From: CAZBGL01 sp964491375
GTDB lineage: Bacteria > Desulfobacterota > Deferrisomatia > Deferrisomatales > Deferrisomataceae
NCBI GenBank assembly: GCA_964491375.1
Contig: CAZBGL010000112.1
Span: 1-31,863, forward strand
DNA: 31,863 nucleotides
Reading direction: 5' to 3'
A program made the position numbers and the translations under genes. Numbering within the stretch: position 1 is the first letter of the stretch; each line of letters starts with the position of its first letter. The notes under the pieces are model-generated. The model ran no database searches and had not been told where the DNA came from. It worked only from the letters and a program-made list of their open reading frames with translations. Shown here in pieces: positions 8,490 to 14,742 of this stretch.

Positions 8490-9640
8490 CCGAGCAGGCC
8501 CGCTCCGAGAGCCCGGTGGAGTTCGAGATCGGCCCCATCCGGCCCCCCAGCGAGGCGGGCAGCTACCTGTTGCGGCTCACCCGGAACTGCCCGTGGAACC
8601 GGTGCCGCTTCTGCCGGACGTACAAGCGCCACCGGTTCAGCCTGCGGCCGGTGGAGGAGATCGAGGCCCAGATCGACGAGATGGCCCGCATCCGGGATCG
8701 GCTCAGAGAGGCGGGCGTGGCCGACGCTCCCCGGGCGGCCGTGGCCCGGGGCCTGGTGACCACCGAGGCCGAGTGGATGGTGGCCAACGCCCTGGCCCAC
8801 GGCGGCCGGACCGCGTTCCTGCAGGACGCCGACTCCCTGGTCATGAAGCCCGACCAGGTGCGCCGGGTGCTGGCCCATTTCAAGCGCCGGTTTCCCGAGG
8901 TGGAGCGGATCACCACCTACGCCCGCTCGCGCACCGTGGCGCGGTTGAGCGTGGAGGACCTGCGCTCCTTCGGCCAGTACGGCCTCACCCGGATCCACAT
9001 CGGCATGGAGACCGGCCACGACCCCCTGCTCGAGCTGATCAAGAAGGGCGCCACGGCCGAGATCCACGTCCGGGCGGGCCGGAAGGTCATCGAGGCCGGG
9101 CTGGAGCTGTCGGAGTACATCATCCCTGGGCTGGGCGGCCGGGAGATGAGCGAGGGCCATGCCCTGGACTCGGCCCGGGTGCTCAACGCCATCGACCCCC
9201 ACTTCATCCGGCTGCGCACCCTGACCCTGGGCCCCAAGATCGCCCTGTGGGAGGAGTTCCACGGACCCCAGGCGCGGCTCACCCGCCAGACCGACGCCGA
9301 GATCGTGGCCGAGATCCGGCGGTTCATCGAGGCGCTCGACGGGATCCGGAGCCGCCTGGTGAGCGACCACATCATGAACCTCCTGGGCGACCTGGAGGGG
9401 CGGTTGCCCCACGAAAAGGAGAAGCTCCTGGCGGCCTGCGACCGGTTCCTGGAGCTCGACGAGGGCGAGCAGCGGCTGTACCAGGTGGCTCGCCGGGCCG
9501 GCCTGGTGAACGGGCTCGACGACCTGGCGGTGCCCGGCGTCCGCGCCCGGGCCGAGGCCCTCCTGGCGGAGGTGGTGCGGTCCTACGGGCCCGGCGGCAT
9601 CGAAGAGGCCTGCCGGGACATGATGCTGCGGTTCGTGTGA
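8486..9640 (+). CDS. Radical SAM protein with CX4CX2C cluster motif
   Basis: A 384-residue radical SAM protein starting at GTG 8486, inside the stop of the activator gene, with GGGAGGAG upstream. The cluster motif CPWNRCRFC (Cys35, Cys40, Cys43) has four residues between the first two cysteines instead of the usual three; this variant is found in a poorly described branch of COG1032-like proteins, as far as I recall. The rest shows GLTRIHIGMETGHDP (the family's iron-sulfur/SAM barrel region), IIPGLGGREMSEGHA and a C-terminal helical part. No B12 domain is visible. Tight coupling to a dehydratase activator suggests that it modifies or serves the same system, but no function can be assigned. 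Confidence 0.88.
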   Translation: MTEQARSESPVEFEIGPIRPPSEAGSYLLRLTRNCPWNRCRFCRTYKRHRFSLRPVEEIEAQIDEMARIRDRLREAGVADAPRAAVARGLVTTEAEWMVANALAHGGRTAFLQDADSLVMKPDQVRRVLAHFKRRFPEVERITTYARSRTVARLSVEDLRSFGQYGLTRIHIGMETGHDPLLELIKKGATAEIHVRAGRKVIEAGLELSEYIIPGLGGREMSEGHALDSARVLNAIDPHFIRLRTLTLGPKIALWEEFHGPQARLTRQTDAEIVAEIRRFIEALDGIRSRLVSDHIMNLLGDLEGRLPHEKEKLLAACDRFLELDEGEQRLYQVARRAGLVNGLDDLAVPGVRARAEALLAEVVRSYGPGGIEEACRDMMLRFV

Positions 9641-9830
9641 AAGGGTCCTGGGCGTTCGTTGGCGCCGCCGGGACATCGCCGGGGGCCGCCTCCGCTTGCG
9701 GTCACGGCCCTCGGTGTCGCCGCCCGGGGGCAGCTGTGCCCGGCTGGTGGAGCCTGGGAGGCCGTGGCGCTTGGCCTTCCGAGCGCCTGCGCGGATCCGA
9801 GCCCCCGGCGACCGGGCACCTTGCCCCCTC

Positions 9831-9849
9831 CTCCCCCCATCGGGGGGAG
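9831..9849. repeat. CTCCCCCC/GGGGGGAG hairpin
   Basis: CTCCCCCC (9831-9838), loop ATC, GGGGGGAG (9842-9849), followed by a G-rich tail. C-rich/G-rich hairpins of this look are common interspersed intergenic repeats in GC-rich bacteria. There is no U-run, so an intrinsic terminator is unlikely in either direction. Confidence 0.5.
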
Positions 9850-9930
9850 AGGGGCGGGGCGAGGGGATGGACCCTCCCGGGCCGTGGAGATCGGTGGTGC
9901 GGCAAGGGCCTGTTTCCGCTTGGGGCCACA

Positions 9931-9996
9931 TTCAGAAATCAGAGGAGAGGATCCGATGCCTGTCCTCTGCCTTCTGAACTCTGACTCCTGACACGG
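9931..9996. repeat. Heptad-based inverted repeat
   Basis: TTCAGAA (9931-9937) pairs with TTCTGAA (9972-9978), and AGAGGA (9941-9946) with TCCTCT (9963-9968), with a symmetric three-base internal bulge on each side and a 16-base loop. The right arm continues as 7-base units beginning with G: GATGCCT, GTCCTCT, GCCTTCT, GAACTCT, GACTCCT, GACACGG (9955-9996). It is much richer in A and T than the surroundings. Confidence 0.55.
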
Positions 9997-10032
9997 AGCG
10001 GCCTTCCAGCCGCGATCTGGGCCGAAAGCCCT

Positions 10033-10088
10033 ATAACCTTCTGGCATTCTAGCCTTCTAGCATCTTGGCGTCCTCGCATTCGAGAGTC
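10033..10088 (+). repeat. Seven-unit degenerate octad repeat before holC
   Basis: Seven consecutive 8-base units, ATAACCTT, CTGGCATT, CTAGCCTT, CTAGCATC, TTGGCGTC, CTCGCATT, CGAGAGTC, fit a consensus of about CTAGCATT and decay to the right. The array ends six bases before the holC start codon and leaves no room for a normal ribosome binding site. Confidence 0.55.
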
Positions 10089-10094
10089 CCGGCC

Positions 10095-10526
10095 ATGCCC
10101 GTGCTCGTGGAGTTCTTCGAGGTCAAGGGTCCCCGGTGGGACCTCGCCCTGTGCGCTCAGGTGGAACGGGCCTACGAGGCCGGCGAGCGGGTGTACGTGT
10201 GGACCCCCTCCGAGGCCGAGGCCCGGCACCTGGACGGCCTCCTGTGGGAGTTCCGGGAGGATGCGTTCGTTCCCCACGGACTGTGGCAAGGGGAGGCCGG
10301 CTTCGACGACCCGGTGGCCGTGGGCTGGAGGCCCGGAAACCCGAACGGGGCCACCTGCCTCGTGCTGGCCCGGGACGCCTCGCCCGAGGACGTGCGGGGG
10401 TTCGGCCGGGTCGTGGACTTCGCGGCCGTGGACGTTCCCGAGCAGGTGGAGCCCGCCCGCCGGCGATTCCGGGCGTTCCGGGCGGCGGGCTTTTCCGTGC
10501 GCTTCTACAGGGCCCGAACGAGGTAG
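10095..10526 (+). CDS. holC: DNA polymerase III subunit chi
   Basis: The 143-residue protein matches HolC throughout: FFEVKGPRWDLALCAQVERAYEAGERVYVWTPS, then LDGLLWEFREDAFVPHGLW, PVAVGW and the C-terminal ARRRFRAFRAAGFSVRFYRA. In the replisome, chi links the clamp loader (through psi) to single-strand binding protein. The ATG at 10095 is chosen because the family starts with this short segment; an upstream in-frame TTG (10065) lies inside the octad repeat. No good Shine-Dalgarno is visible. The YbaK-like gene follows after 4 bp, so the two are probably co-transcribed. Confidence 0.88.
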   Translation: MPVLVEFFEVKGPRWDLALCAQVERAYEAGERVYVWTPSEAEARHLDGLLWEFREDAFVPHGLWQGEAGFDDPVAVGWRPGNPNGATCLVLARDASPEDVRGFGRVVDFAAVDVPEQVEPARRRFRAFRAAGFSVRFYRARTR

Positions 10527-10530
10527 GGGC

Positions 10531-10992
10531 ATGCCCACGATCGAGGACGTACGGGCGTTCCTGGCACGGCACGGGATCGAGGTGTGGACCTTCGACACCC
10601 CCACGCCCACAGCCGAAACCGCAGCCCGGGCCGTGGGGTGTTCGGTGGGGGAGATCGCCAAGACCCTCCTCTTCCTGGTGGGGGAGCGGCCCGTGGTGGT
10701 CGTGGCTGCGGGCGACGTGCGGGTCAAGGGCTCGCGCCTGAAAAGGGCCACCGGGTTCACCGGGAGGGTGCGCCTCCCCCGGGCCGACGAGGTGGAGCGG
10801 ATCACCGGATACGCCCCGGGCGGGGTGTGCCCGTTTCTGTTGCCCGAGGACCTCCCCGTGCTCGTGGACCGGTCGCTCCGGCGGTTCGACCGGGTGTACC
10901 CCGCGGCGGGCAACGACCGGTCCGCCGTGCCCATCGGGGTGGACCGGCTCGTGGAGATCACCGGCGCGCGGGAAGTGGACGTGACGGAGTAG
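10531..10992 (+). CDS. YbaK/ProX-type aminoacyl-tRNA deacylase
   Basis: A 153-residue single-domain protein of the YbaK/INS family, which hydrolyses mischarged aminoacyl-tRNA in trans (for example Cys-tRNA-Pro or Ala-tRNA-Pro). Family segments are RFLARHGIEVWTFDTP-like at the N-terminus, AARAVGCSVGEIAKTLLFLVGERPVVVVAAGD, VKGSRLKRATG, ITGYAPGGVCPFLLPEDLPVLVDRSL, and a terminal LVEITGAREVDVTE. The GGxxP loop that normally reads GGVSP is GGVCP here, a small divergence. The ATG at 10531 is preceded by GAGGTAGGGG. Amino-acid specificity cannot be told. Confidence 0.88.
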   Translation: MPTIEDVRAFLARHGIEVWTFDTPTPTAETAARAVGCSVGEIAKTLLFLVGERPVVVVAAGDVRVKGSRLKRATGFTGRVRLPRADEVERITGYAPGGVCPFLLPEDLPVLVDRSLRRFDRVYPAAGNDRSAVPIGVDRLVEITGAREVDVTE

Positions 10993-10999
10993 GAGCCTC

Positions 11000-12034
11000 A
11001 TGCTGATCGTGATGGAGCATTTCGCCACCCCCGAGCAGGTGGAGGCGGTGTGCGAACGGGTGCGCTCCCTGGGGCTCACCCCCCAGCCCATCCCGGGCGG
11101 CGACCGGGTGGCCATCGGGGTGCTGGGCAACCAGGGCTGGGTGGACGAGACCCCGTTCCGGGACCTGCCGGGAATCCGCGACTTCATCCACGTCACCAAG
11201 CCCTACAAGCTGGTGAGCCGGGACTTCCACCCGGCTGACACCGCGGTGCACGTGGGGGACGTGCGGTTCGGGTGGACCGAGCCCCCGGTGGTGATCGCCG
11301 GCCCCTGCGCCGTGGAGAGCGAGGAGCAGGTGTGGGCCGCGGCCCGGGCGGCCAAGGAGGCCGGCGCCCGGGTTCTCCGGGGCGGGGCGTTCAAGCCGCG
11401 TACCGGCCCCCACTCGTTCCAGGGCCTGGGGTACGAGGGCCTGCGGATGCTCGCCCAAGCGGCCCGGGACGTGGGCCTCCCGGTGGTCACCGAGGTGATG
11501 CGCATCGACCAGTTGGAGCGGGTGGCCGAGCTGGCCGACTGCCTCCAGGTCGGCGCGCGCAACATGCAGAACTTCGACCTCCTGAAGGAAGCCGGCCGCA
11601 CCGGAAAACCCGTGCTCCTCAAGCGGGGCATGAGCGCGACCCTGGACGAGTTCCTGGCCGCGGCCGAGTACATCCTGCTCGAAGGCAACGACCAGGTGAT
11701 CCTGTGCGAGCGGGGCATCCGCACGTTCGAACGGGCGCTTCGGAACACCCTGGACCTGGCCGTGGTCCCCTACCTGCGCACCGTGACCCACCTGCCGGTG
11801 ATCGTGGACCCGAGCCACGCCCTGGGACGGCGCGACCTCGTGCCGCCGCTCGCCAAGGCCGCCCTGGTGGTGGGGGCCTGCGGGGTGATGATCGAGATCC
11901 ACCCCGACCCCTGCCGGGCGCTGTGCGACGGCCCCCAGTCGCTGGGCCTGGATGCCTTCCGGGTGCTGATGGAGGAACTCCGGGGAGTGAAGGATCTCCG
12001 GGGTTCGAGGGGAAGCCTGCAGGGGCGGACGTGA
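11000..12034 (+). CDS. aroF: 3-deoxy-7-phosphoheptulonate synthase (DAHP synthase), type I-beta
   Basis: The 344-residue enzyme condenses phosphoenolpyruvate and erythrose 4-phosphate, the first step of the shikimate pathway. Residues 1-70 form the ferredoxin-like N-terminal domain typical of Thermotoga-type DAHP synthases (MLIVMEHFATPEQVEAV; HVTKPYKLVSRDF), which mediates feedback inhibition by aromatic amino acids in characterised members. The barrel shows AGPCAVESEEQ (metal-binding Cys), GGAFKPRTGPHSFQGLG, VGARNMQNFDLLKEAG, PVLLKRGMSATLDEF and DPSHALGRRD. The last residues (after MEELRGVK) look like a non-conserved tail. It starts 7 bp after the YbaK-like gene and is probably in its operon. 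Confidence 0.95.
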   Translation: MLIVMEHFATPEQVEAVCERVRSLGLTPQPIPGGDRVAIGVLGNQGWVDETPFRDLPGIRDFIHVTKPYKLVSRDFHPADTAVHVGDVRFGWTEPPVVIAGPCAVESEEQVWAAARAAKEAGARVLRGGAFKPRTGPHSFQGLGYEGLRMLAQAARDVGLPVVTEVMRIDQLERVAELADCLQVGARNMQNFDLLKEAGRTGKPVLLKRGMSATLDEFLAAAEYILLEGNDQVILCERGIRTFERALRNTLDLAVVPYLRTVTHLPVIVDPSHALGRRDLVPPLAKAALVVGACGVMIEIHPDPCRALCDGPQSLGLDAFRVLMEELRGVKDLRGSRGSLQGRT

Positions 12035-12092
12035 TACCAGGGGGAGGGGCCGCGCCCCTTGAGTTCGGAACGGTCCGGCCCGATGAGGGAAC

Positions 12093-12119
12093 GCACGGGG
12101 CCTTGCCGGGGCCCCGTGC
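12093..12119. terminator. 10-bp GC hairpin after aroF
   Basis: GCACGGGGCC (12093-12102), loop TTGCCGG, GGCCCCGTGC (12110-12119): a perfect 10-bp stem in the spacer between aroF and the outer-membrane gene. There is no U-run, so classical intrinsic termination is doubtful; it could end or attenuate the holC-aroF transcript or shape the leader of the barrel gene. Confidence 0.45.
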
Positions 12120-12176
12120 ACCGGCACAGCCCCGGGGAGGGGGCCCCCCTGCCCGGGCTCCAAGGGAGGGATGGAC

Positions 12177-12923
12177 ATGAGAGCAAAGGTGGTGGTGTGC
12201 ATCGCAGCGGGCTGGATGTTCGGGGCGGCCTGGGCCGGCGCCTTCGAGCTGGGAGCCCGGGTGGCGTACTGGTACCCGGCGCTCTCGGGCGACGTGCGCC
12301 TGGACGACGGGGTCCGGGGCGACCGCGTGAGCTGGACCGACGACCTGGGGGTGGACGACGAGGGGATCTTTTTCGGGGACGCCTGGGTGTGGCTGGGCGA
12401 CCACCAGTTGATCCTGTCCGCGGCCCGGGTGGAGTACTCCGGAAGCAAGAACCTGGGGGGGGTTACCTTCGGGGGCAAGACGTTCAGCGGCGACACCGAC
12501 GCCTCCCTGGAGTACACCTCCATCGACCTGGCGTACCGGTACGACCTGATCGACCTGGAGAACATCCTGGCCGGGTTATCCCTCGGACCCATCGTCCAAG
12601 TGAAGTACCTGGACGGCGAGGCCCGCCTGGAGGGCGGCGGCCAGGAGGCGAGCCAGTCCTTCCAGGTGCCGGTGCCCATGGTCGGGGCGGGGATCCACGT
12701 GGGGGTCCTGGCCGATATGCTGGAGCTACGGATCCGGGGGGCCGGCATGGGCTTCCGGGGCAACGTGATCTGGGAGGCCCTGGGCGAGATCTCCTTCAAC
12801 CCCCTCCCGTTCGTTGAGATCGTGGGCGGGTACCGGCACTTCTCCCTGGACGTGGACGAGGAGGACCTGGTGCTCGACTACACCCAGTCGGGACCGTACG
12901 CGGGCGTGGGGCTCAAGCTGTAG
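12177..12923 (+). CDS. Outer-membrane beta-barrel protein
   Basis: A 248-residue exported protein. The signal peptide is MRAKVVVCIAAGWMFGAAWAGA (about 22 residues), followed by FELGARVAYWYPALSGDVRLD. The mature sequence consists of alternating hydrophobic/polar strands with aromatic girdles and ends in a strand, GPYAGVGLKL, as expected for a barrel of roughly eight strands. No ligand-binding motif is recognisable. I chose ATG 12177 over ATG 12171 because the strong AGGGAGGG at 12162-12169 is correctly spaced only for the second. The next gene begins with the base after this stop, suggesting coupled translation. Confidence 0.8.
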   Translation: MRAKVVVCIAAGWMFGAAWAGAFELGARVAYWYPALSGDVRLDDGVRGDRVSWTDDLGVDDEGIFFGDAWVWLGDHQLILSAARVEYSGSKNLGGVTFGGKTFSGDTDASLEYTSIDLAYRYDLIDLENILAGLSLGPIVQVKYLDGEARLEGGGQEASQSFQVPVPMVGAGIHVGVLADMLELRIRGAGMGFRGNVIWEALGEISFNPLPFVEIVGGYRHFSLDVDEEDLVLDYTQSGPYAGVGLKL

Positions 12924-13295
12924 ATGCGGGTCGAGGTGGGGGGCCGGGCGATCGAGGCCGAGCAGGTCGTCCTGTGCTCCGCCGGCCTGCTGGACGACCG
13001 GCCGGACAAGGCCGGGGACGTGGAGATCCGCGGCCAGGGCGGCCCGAGGGCCGTCCTGGCCTGCGTGCAGGCGGCCCGATGGCTGCTCCGGGAATACCCG
13101 GAAGAGGTGGTGGCCCTCGGCCCGGAGGCGGTGGTGGCCGTGGAAGGCGCTCCCCGGGCGGGGGTGCACCTGCTGGTGGCCCGGGGCAGGGGCGGACCCG
13201 TGGTGGCGTCCCGGTGGGATCCCGTTGCCACGGCCGGGGCCCTGGGCCGGCTGGAGCGCTACCTGACCCGGCTGATCCGGATCGACACCCCCTGA
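12924..13295 (+). CDS. Hypothetical protein fused by zero gap to the barrel gene
   Basis: A 123-residue protein whose ATG follows directly after the TAG of the barrel gene. I recognise no family. It begins MRVEVGGRAIEAEQVVLCSAGLLDDRPDKAGDVEI and seems a compact alpha/beta protein with no signal peptide or membrane segment, so it is probably cytoplasmic. Codon use follows the high-GC third-position pattern of its neighbours, which supports a real gene. It converges on sixA with a 5-bp gap. Confidence 0.65.
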   Translation: MRVEVGGRAIEAEQVVLCSAGLLDDRPDKAGDVEIRGQGGPRAVLACVQAARWLLREYPEEVVALGPEAVVAVEGAPRAGVHLLVARGRGGPVVASRWDPVATAGALGRLERYLTRLIRIDTP

Positions 13296-13300
13296 CCGTT

Positions 13301-13774
13301 TCACTCCTCCTTGGCCAGGAGTTCCGGCCGCACCATCCACACCACGGCCCACCCGCCGTCGGGGTTGCGCTCCAGGCACACGGCCGTGCCCGGCACAAAG
13401 GCCGCCACCGCGCGGTTCTCGTCGCCGGCCGCCAAGAGGCCCACCAGCCGTCCCACAAACGGCATGTGCCCGGCGATCAGGGCGTCCTCGCCCCACGCCT
13501 CGACCTCGGCCGCCCACGGGGCCACCGGGTCCTCGGGGCCGAGCCCCTGGCGTTCCTCGGGCCTGCGGCGGGGAGCCACGGCCCACTGGAGGAGTTCCGC
13601 GGTCTGGCGCGCCCGGGTCTTGCCGCTGTGGCACAGGCGCTCCACCCGCACGCCCAGCCGGGCCAGAAAGGCGGCCAGCCGCTCCACGTCGAGCCGGCCC
13701 TTCTCGCTCAAGGGCCGGTCCGGGTCCACCTCCCTGGGAACGGCCTCTCCGTGCTGCACCACGTACAGTCGCAT
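13301..13774 (-). CDS. sixA: SixA-type phosphohistidine phosphatase
   Basis: A 157-residue small histidine phosphatase. The N-terminal MRLYVVQHGEA is the phospho-acceptor His motif, with QHG instead of the classical RHG. RPLSEKGRLDVERLAAFL, HSGKTRARQTAELL and the later GLGPEDPV and LIAGHMPFVGRLVGLL (second catalytic His in GHMPF) agree with SixA, which removes phosphate from His in phosphorelay or PTS proteins. The QHG variant occurs in other SixA-like proteins as far as I recall, so it need not mean inactivity. ATG 13774 has AGGAGG seven bases upstream and a good promoter. Confidence 0.87.
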   Translation of the reverse strand: MRLYVVQHGEAVPREVDPDRPLSEKGRLDVERLAAFLARLGVRVERLCHSGKTRARQTAELLQWAVAPRRRPEERQGLGPEDPVAPWAAEVEAWGEDALIAGHMPFVGRLVGLLAAGDENRAVAAFVPGTAVCLERNPDGGWAVVWMVRPELLAKEE

Positions 13775-13804
13775 GGCGCACCTCCTGGAACGGGGTTCCC
13801 TGGC

Positions 13805-13832
13805 AATATAGCAACCGGCGGGGAGCGATCAA
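13805..13832 (-). promoter_or_regulatory. Sigma-70-like promoter of sixA
   Basis: On the minus strand: TTGATC (13832-13827), 16-bp spacer, TATATT (13810-13805). The start point would fall about 24 bases before the ATG of sixA, leaving room for its AGGAGG. Confidence 0.6.
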
Positions 13833-13968
13833 CGGGGCCGGCAGGGATCGGGGCCCGGGGGACGGACGTAGAACACGGGGCCCCTTTCCGGTGGGGGGAG
13901 CGGAGGGCGTGCGCGGCCGCCCCAGGCCCCGGGTGGACCTCGTCCTTTGGACTCTGTCGGATACGGAA

Positions 13969-13991
13969 ACGGGGGGCTCGCGGCCCCCCGT
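13969..13991 (-). terminator. Terminator after the RCKP rubredoxin-like gene
   Basis: A perfect 9-bp stem ACGGGGGGC/GCCCCCCGT with loop TCGCG lies six bases past the stop codon of the minus-strand gene. On that strand it is followed by GTTTCC. The U-run is weak but position and stem strength fit an operon end. Confidence 0.6.
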
Positions 13992-13996
13992 CCGGC

Positions 13997-14110
13997 TTAC
14001 TTGGTCTCCTTCTTGGTGAACTGGACCTGCTTGTCGCAGGTGGGGCACTTCTTGGGCTTGCAGCGCGCGTCGCGCTCGTATCCGCACTCGGGGCACACCC
14101 AGGTCGCCAT
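13997..14110 (-). CDS. RCKP-type rubredoxin-like mini-protein
   Basis: A 37-residue protein, MATWVCPECGYERDARCKPKKCPTCDKQVQFTKK and a short end. Two CxxC pairs (CPEC and CPTC) plus a fifth cysteine in the RCKPKKCP segment identify the RCKP-type rubredoxin-like family. The cysteines should bind one iron (or zinc) in a rubredoxin-like knuckle. Small proteins of this kind occur in anaerobes, where rubredoxins carry electrons in oxygen defence. A strong AAGGAGG precedes the ATG. It lies 14 bp downstream of hpt on the same strand and ends at a hairpin, so it is the last gene of an hpt operon. Confidence 0.85.
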   Translation of the reverse strand: MATWVCPECGYERDARCKPKKCPTCDKQVQFTKKETK

Positions 14111-14124
14111 GGCCTTTACCTCCT

Positions 14125-14658
14125 TCACGGGTTGCGGGAGGGGGCGTCCCCCTCCTCCATCACGTAGATGCCGGGCAGGTTCCGGTACCGCTCGTCCAGG
14201 TCCAGACCGTACCCCAGCAGAAAACCGTCCTGCACGTGGAATCCCCGGTAGTGGACCGGGATCCGGACGCGCCGCCGGCCGGTCTTGTCCACCAGCGTGC
14301 ACACCCGAAGGCTCGCCGGGCCCTGGCGCTCCAGGCTCTCCAGGAGCCTGGCCAGCGTGAGGCCCGAGTCCACGATCTCCTCCACCACGATCACGTGCCG
14401 CCCGGTCACGGGCTCGACCAGGGGCATCACCTCGCGCACCGTGCCACTGGTCTCGGTGCCGGCGCCGTACGAGGACAGCCGCACAAAGTCCACCGAGCAC
14501 GGCACCGTGATGTGTCGCACGAGGTCCGCCAGAAAGATGAACGCCCCCTTGAGGACCCCGATCAGGTGAATTTGATGACCATTATAGTCTTGATTTATCC
14601 GGCTGGCAAGGCGTATCGTGGCTTCCCGGATCTGCTCGGGCGAGAACACCAGGCGCAA
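14125..14658 (-). CDS. hpt: Hypoxanthine phosphoribosyltransferase
   Basis: The 177-residue enzyme salvages hypoxanthine (and guanine) with PRPP to IMP (GMP). Family marks: VLKGAFIFLADL near residue 35, LSSYGAGTETSG, the PRPP loop VIVVEEIVDSGLTL (89-102; classical VEDIVDTG), LVDKTGRRR and FLLGYGLDLDERYRNLPGIYVM. The start is TTG at 14658: it has GGAGG nine bases upstream, and later starts would cut the conserved N-terminus. Residues 22-31 (INQDYNGHQIH) are written in unusually AT-rich codons, which creates a near-perfect promoter on the coding strand (see 14581-14609). The rubredoxin-like gene is downstream. Confidence 0.92.
   Translation of the reverse strand: MRLVFSPEQIREATIRLASRINQDYNGHQIHLIGVLKGAFIFLADLVRHITVPCSVDFVRLSSYGAGTETSGTVREVMPLVEPVTGRHVIVVEEIVDSGLTLARLLESLERQGPASLRVCTLVDKTGRRRVRIPVHYRGFHVQDGFLLGYGLDLDERYRNLPGIYVMEEGDAPSRNP
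14581..14609 (-). promoter_or_regulatory. Near-consensus sigma-70 promoter inside hpt
   Basis: On the minus strand: TTGCCA (14609-14604, 5 of 6), a spacer of exactly 17 bp, and TATAAT (14586-14581, 6 of 6). It points in the sense direction of hpt, about 50 bp after its start codon. It would produce a transcript lacking a full hpt start, so its target may be the downstream rubredoxin-like gene. Confidence 0.55.
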
Positions 14659-14673
14659 CGGAAACCTCCAGGG

Positions 14674-14701
14674 TTGACACCGGGGGCAAGGGGCCTACCT
14701 T
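14674..14701 (+). promoter_or_regulatory. Promoter of the universal stress protein gene
   Basis: TTGACA (14674-14679, perfect -35), 16-bp spacer, TACCTT (14696-14701, weak -10). The start would be near 14708, 35 bases before the ATG at 14743, and GGAGG lies in the leader. It overlaps the leader of the divergent hpt gene. Confidence 0.5.
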
Positions 14702-14742
14702 GGGGACCGTTTGTATCACAACGTCCTTCGGAGGAACCAGAC

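Larger units (their letters stand above)
9641..10094. other. 454-bp spacer rich in repeats and hairpins, no gene
   Basis: No frame here has family character or a ribosome binding site. The left half is GC-rich, with a CTCCCCCC/GGGGGGAG hairpin followed by a G-rich run (about 9842-9878). The right half holds a hairpin built from heptads (9931-9996) and an octad array (10033-10088) running almost to the holC start. It separates the dehydratase operon from holC. No clear sigma-70 promoter for holC is visible; CTATAA at 10031-10036 is a weak -10 candidate. Confidence 0.6.

Noticed and set aside
7607..9931. Minus-strand open frame of 774 codons across activator and radical SAM genes
   Set aside because: Antisense shadow without recognisable domains; the plus-strand genes carry all expected catalytic motifs.
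9659..9991. Open frames in the spacer before holC
   Set aside because: Proline/arginine-rich composition, crossing hairpins and heptad repeats, with no ribosome binding site and no family.
10065..10094. Longer holC from TTG 10065
   Set aside because: The extra residues are encoded by the octad repeat and are absent from the family.
12171..12176. ATG 12171 as start of the outer-membrane protein
   Set aside because: It lies one base after the Shine-Dalgarno; ATG 12177 has proper spacing and gives the same signal peptide.
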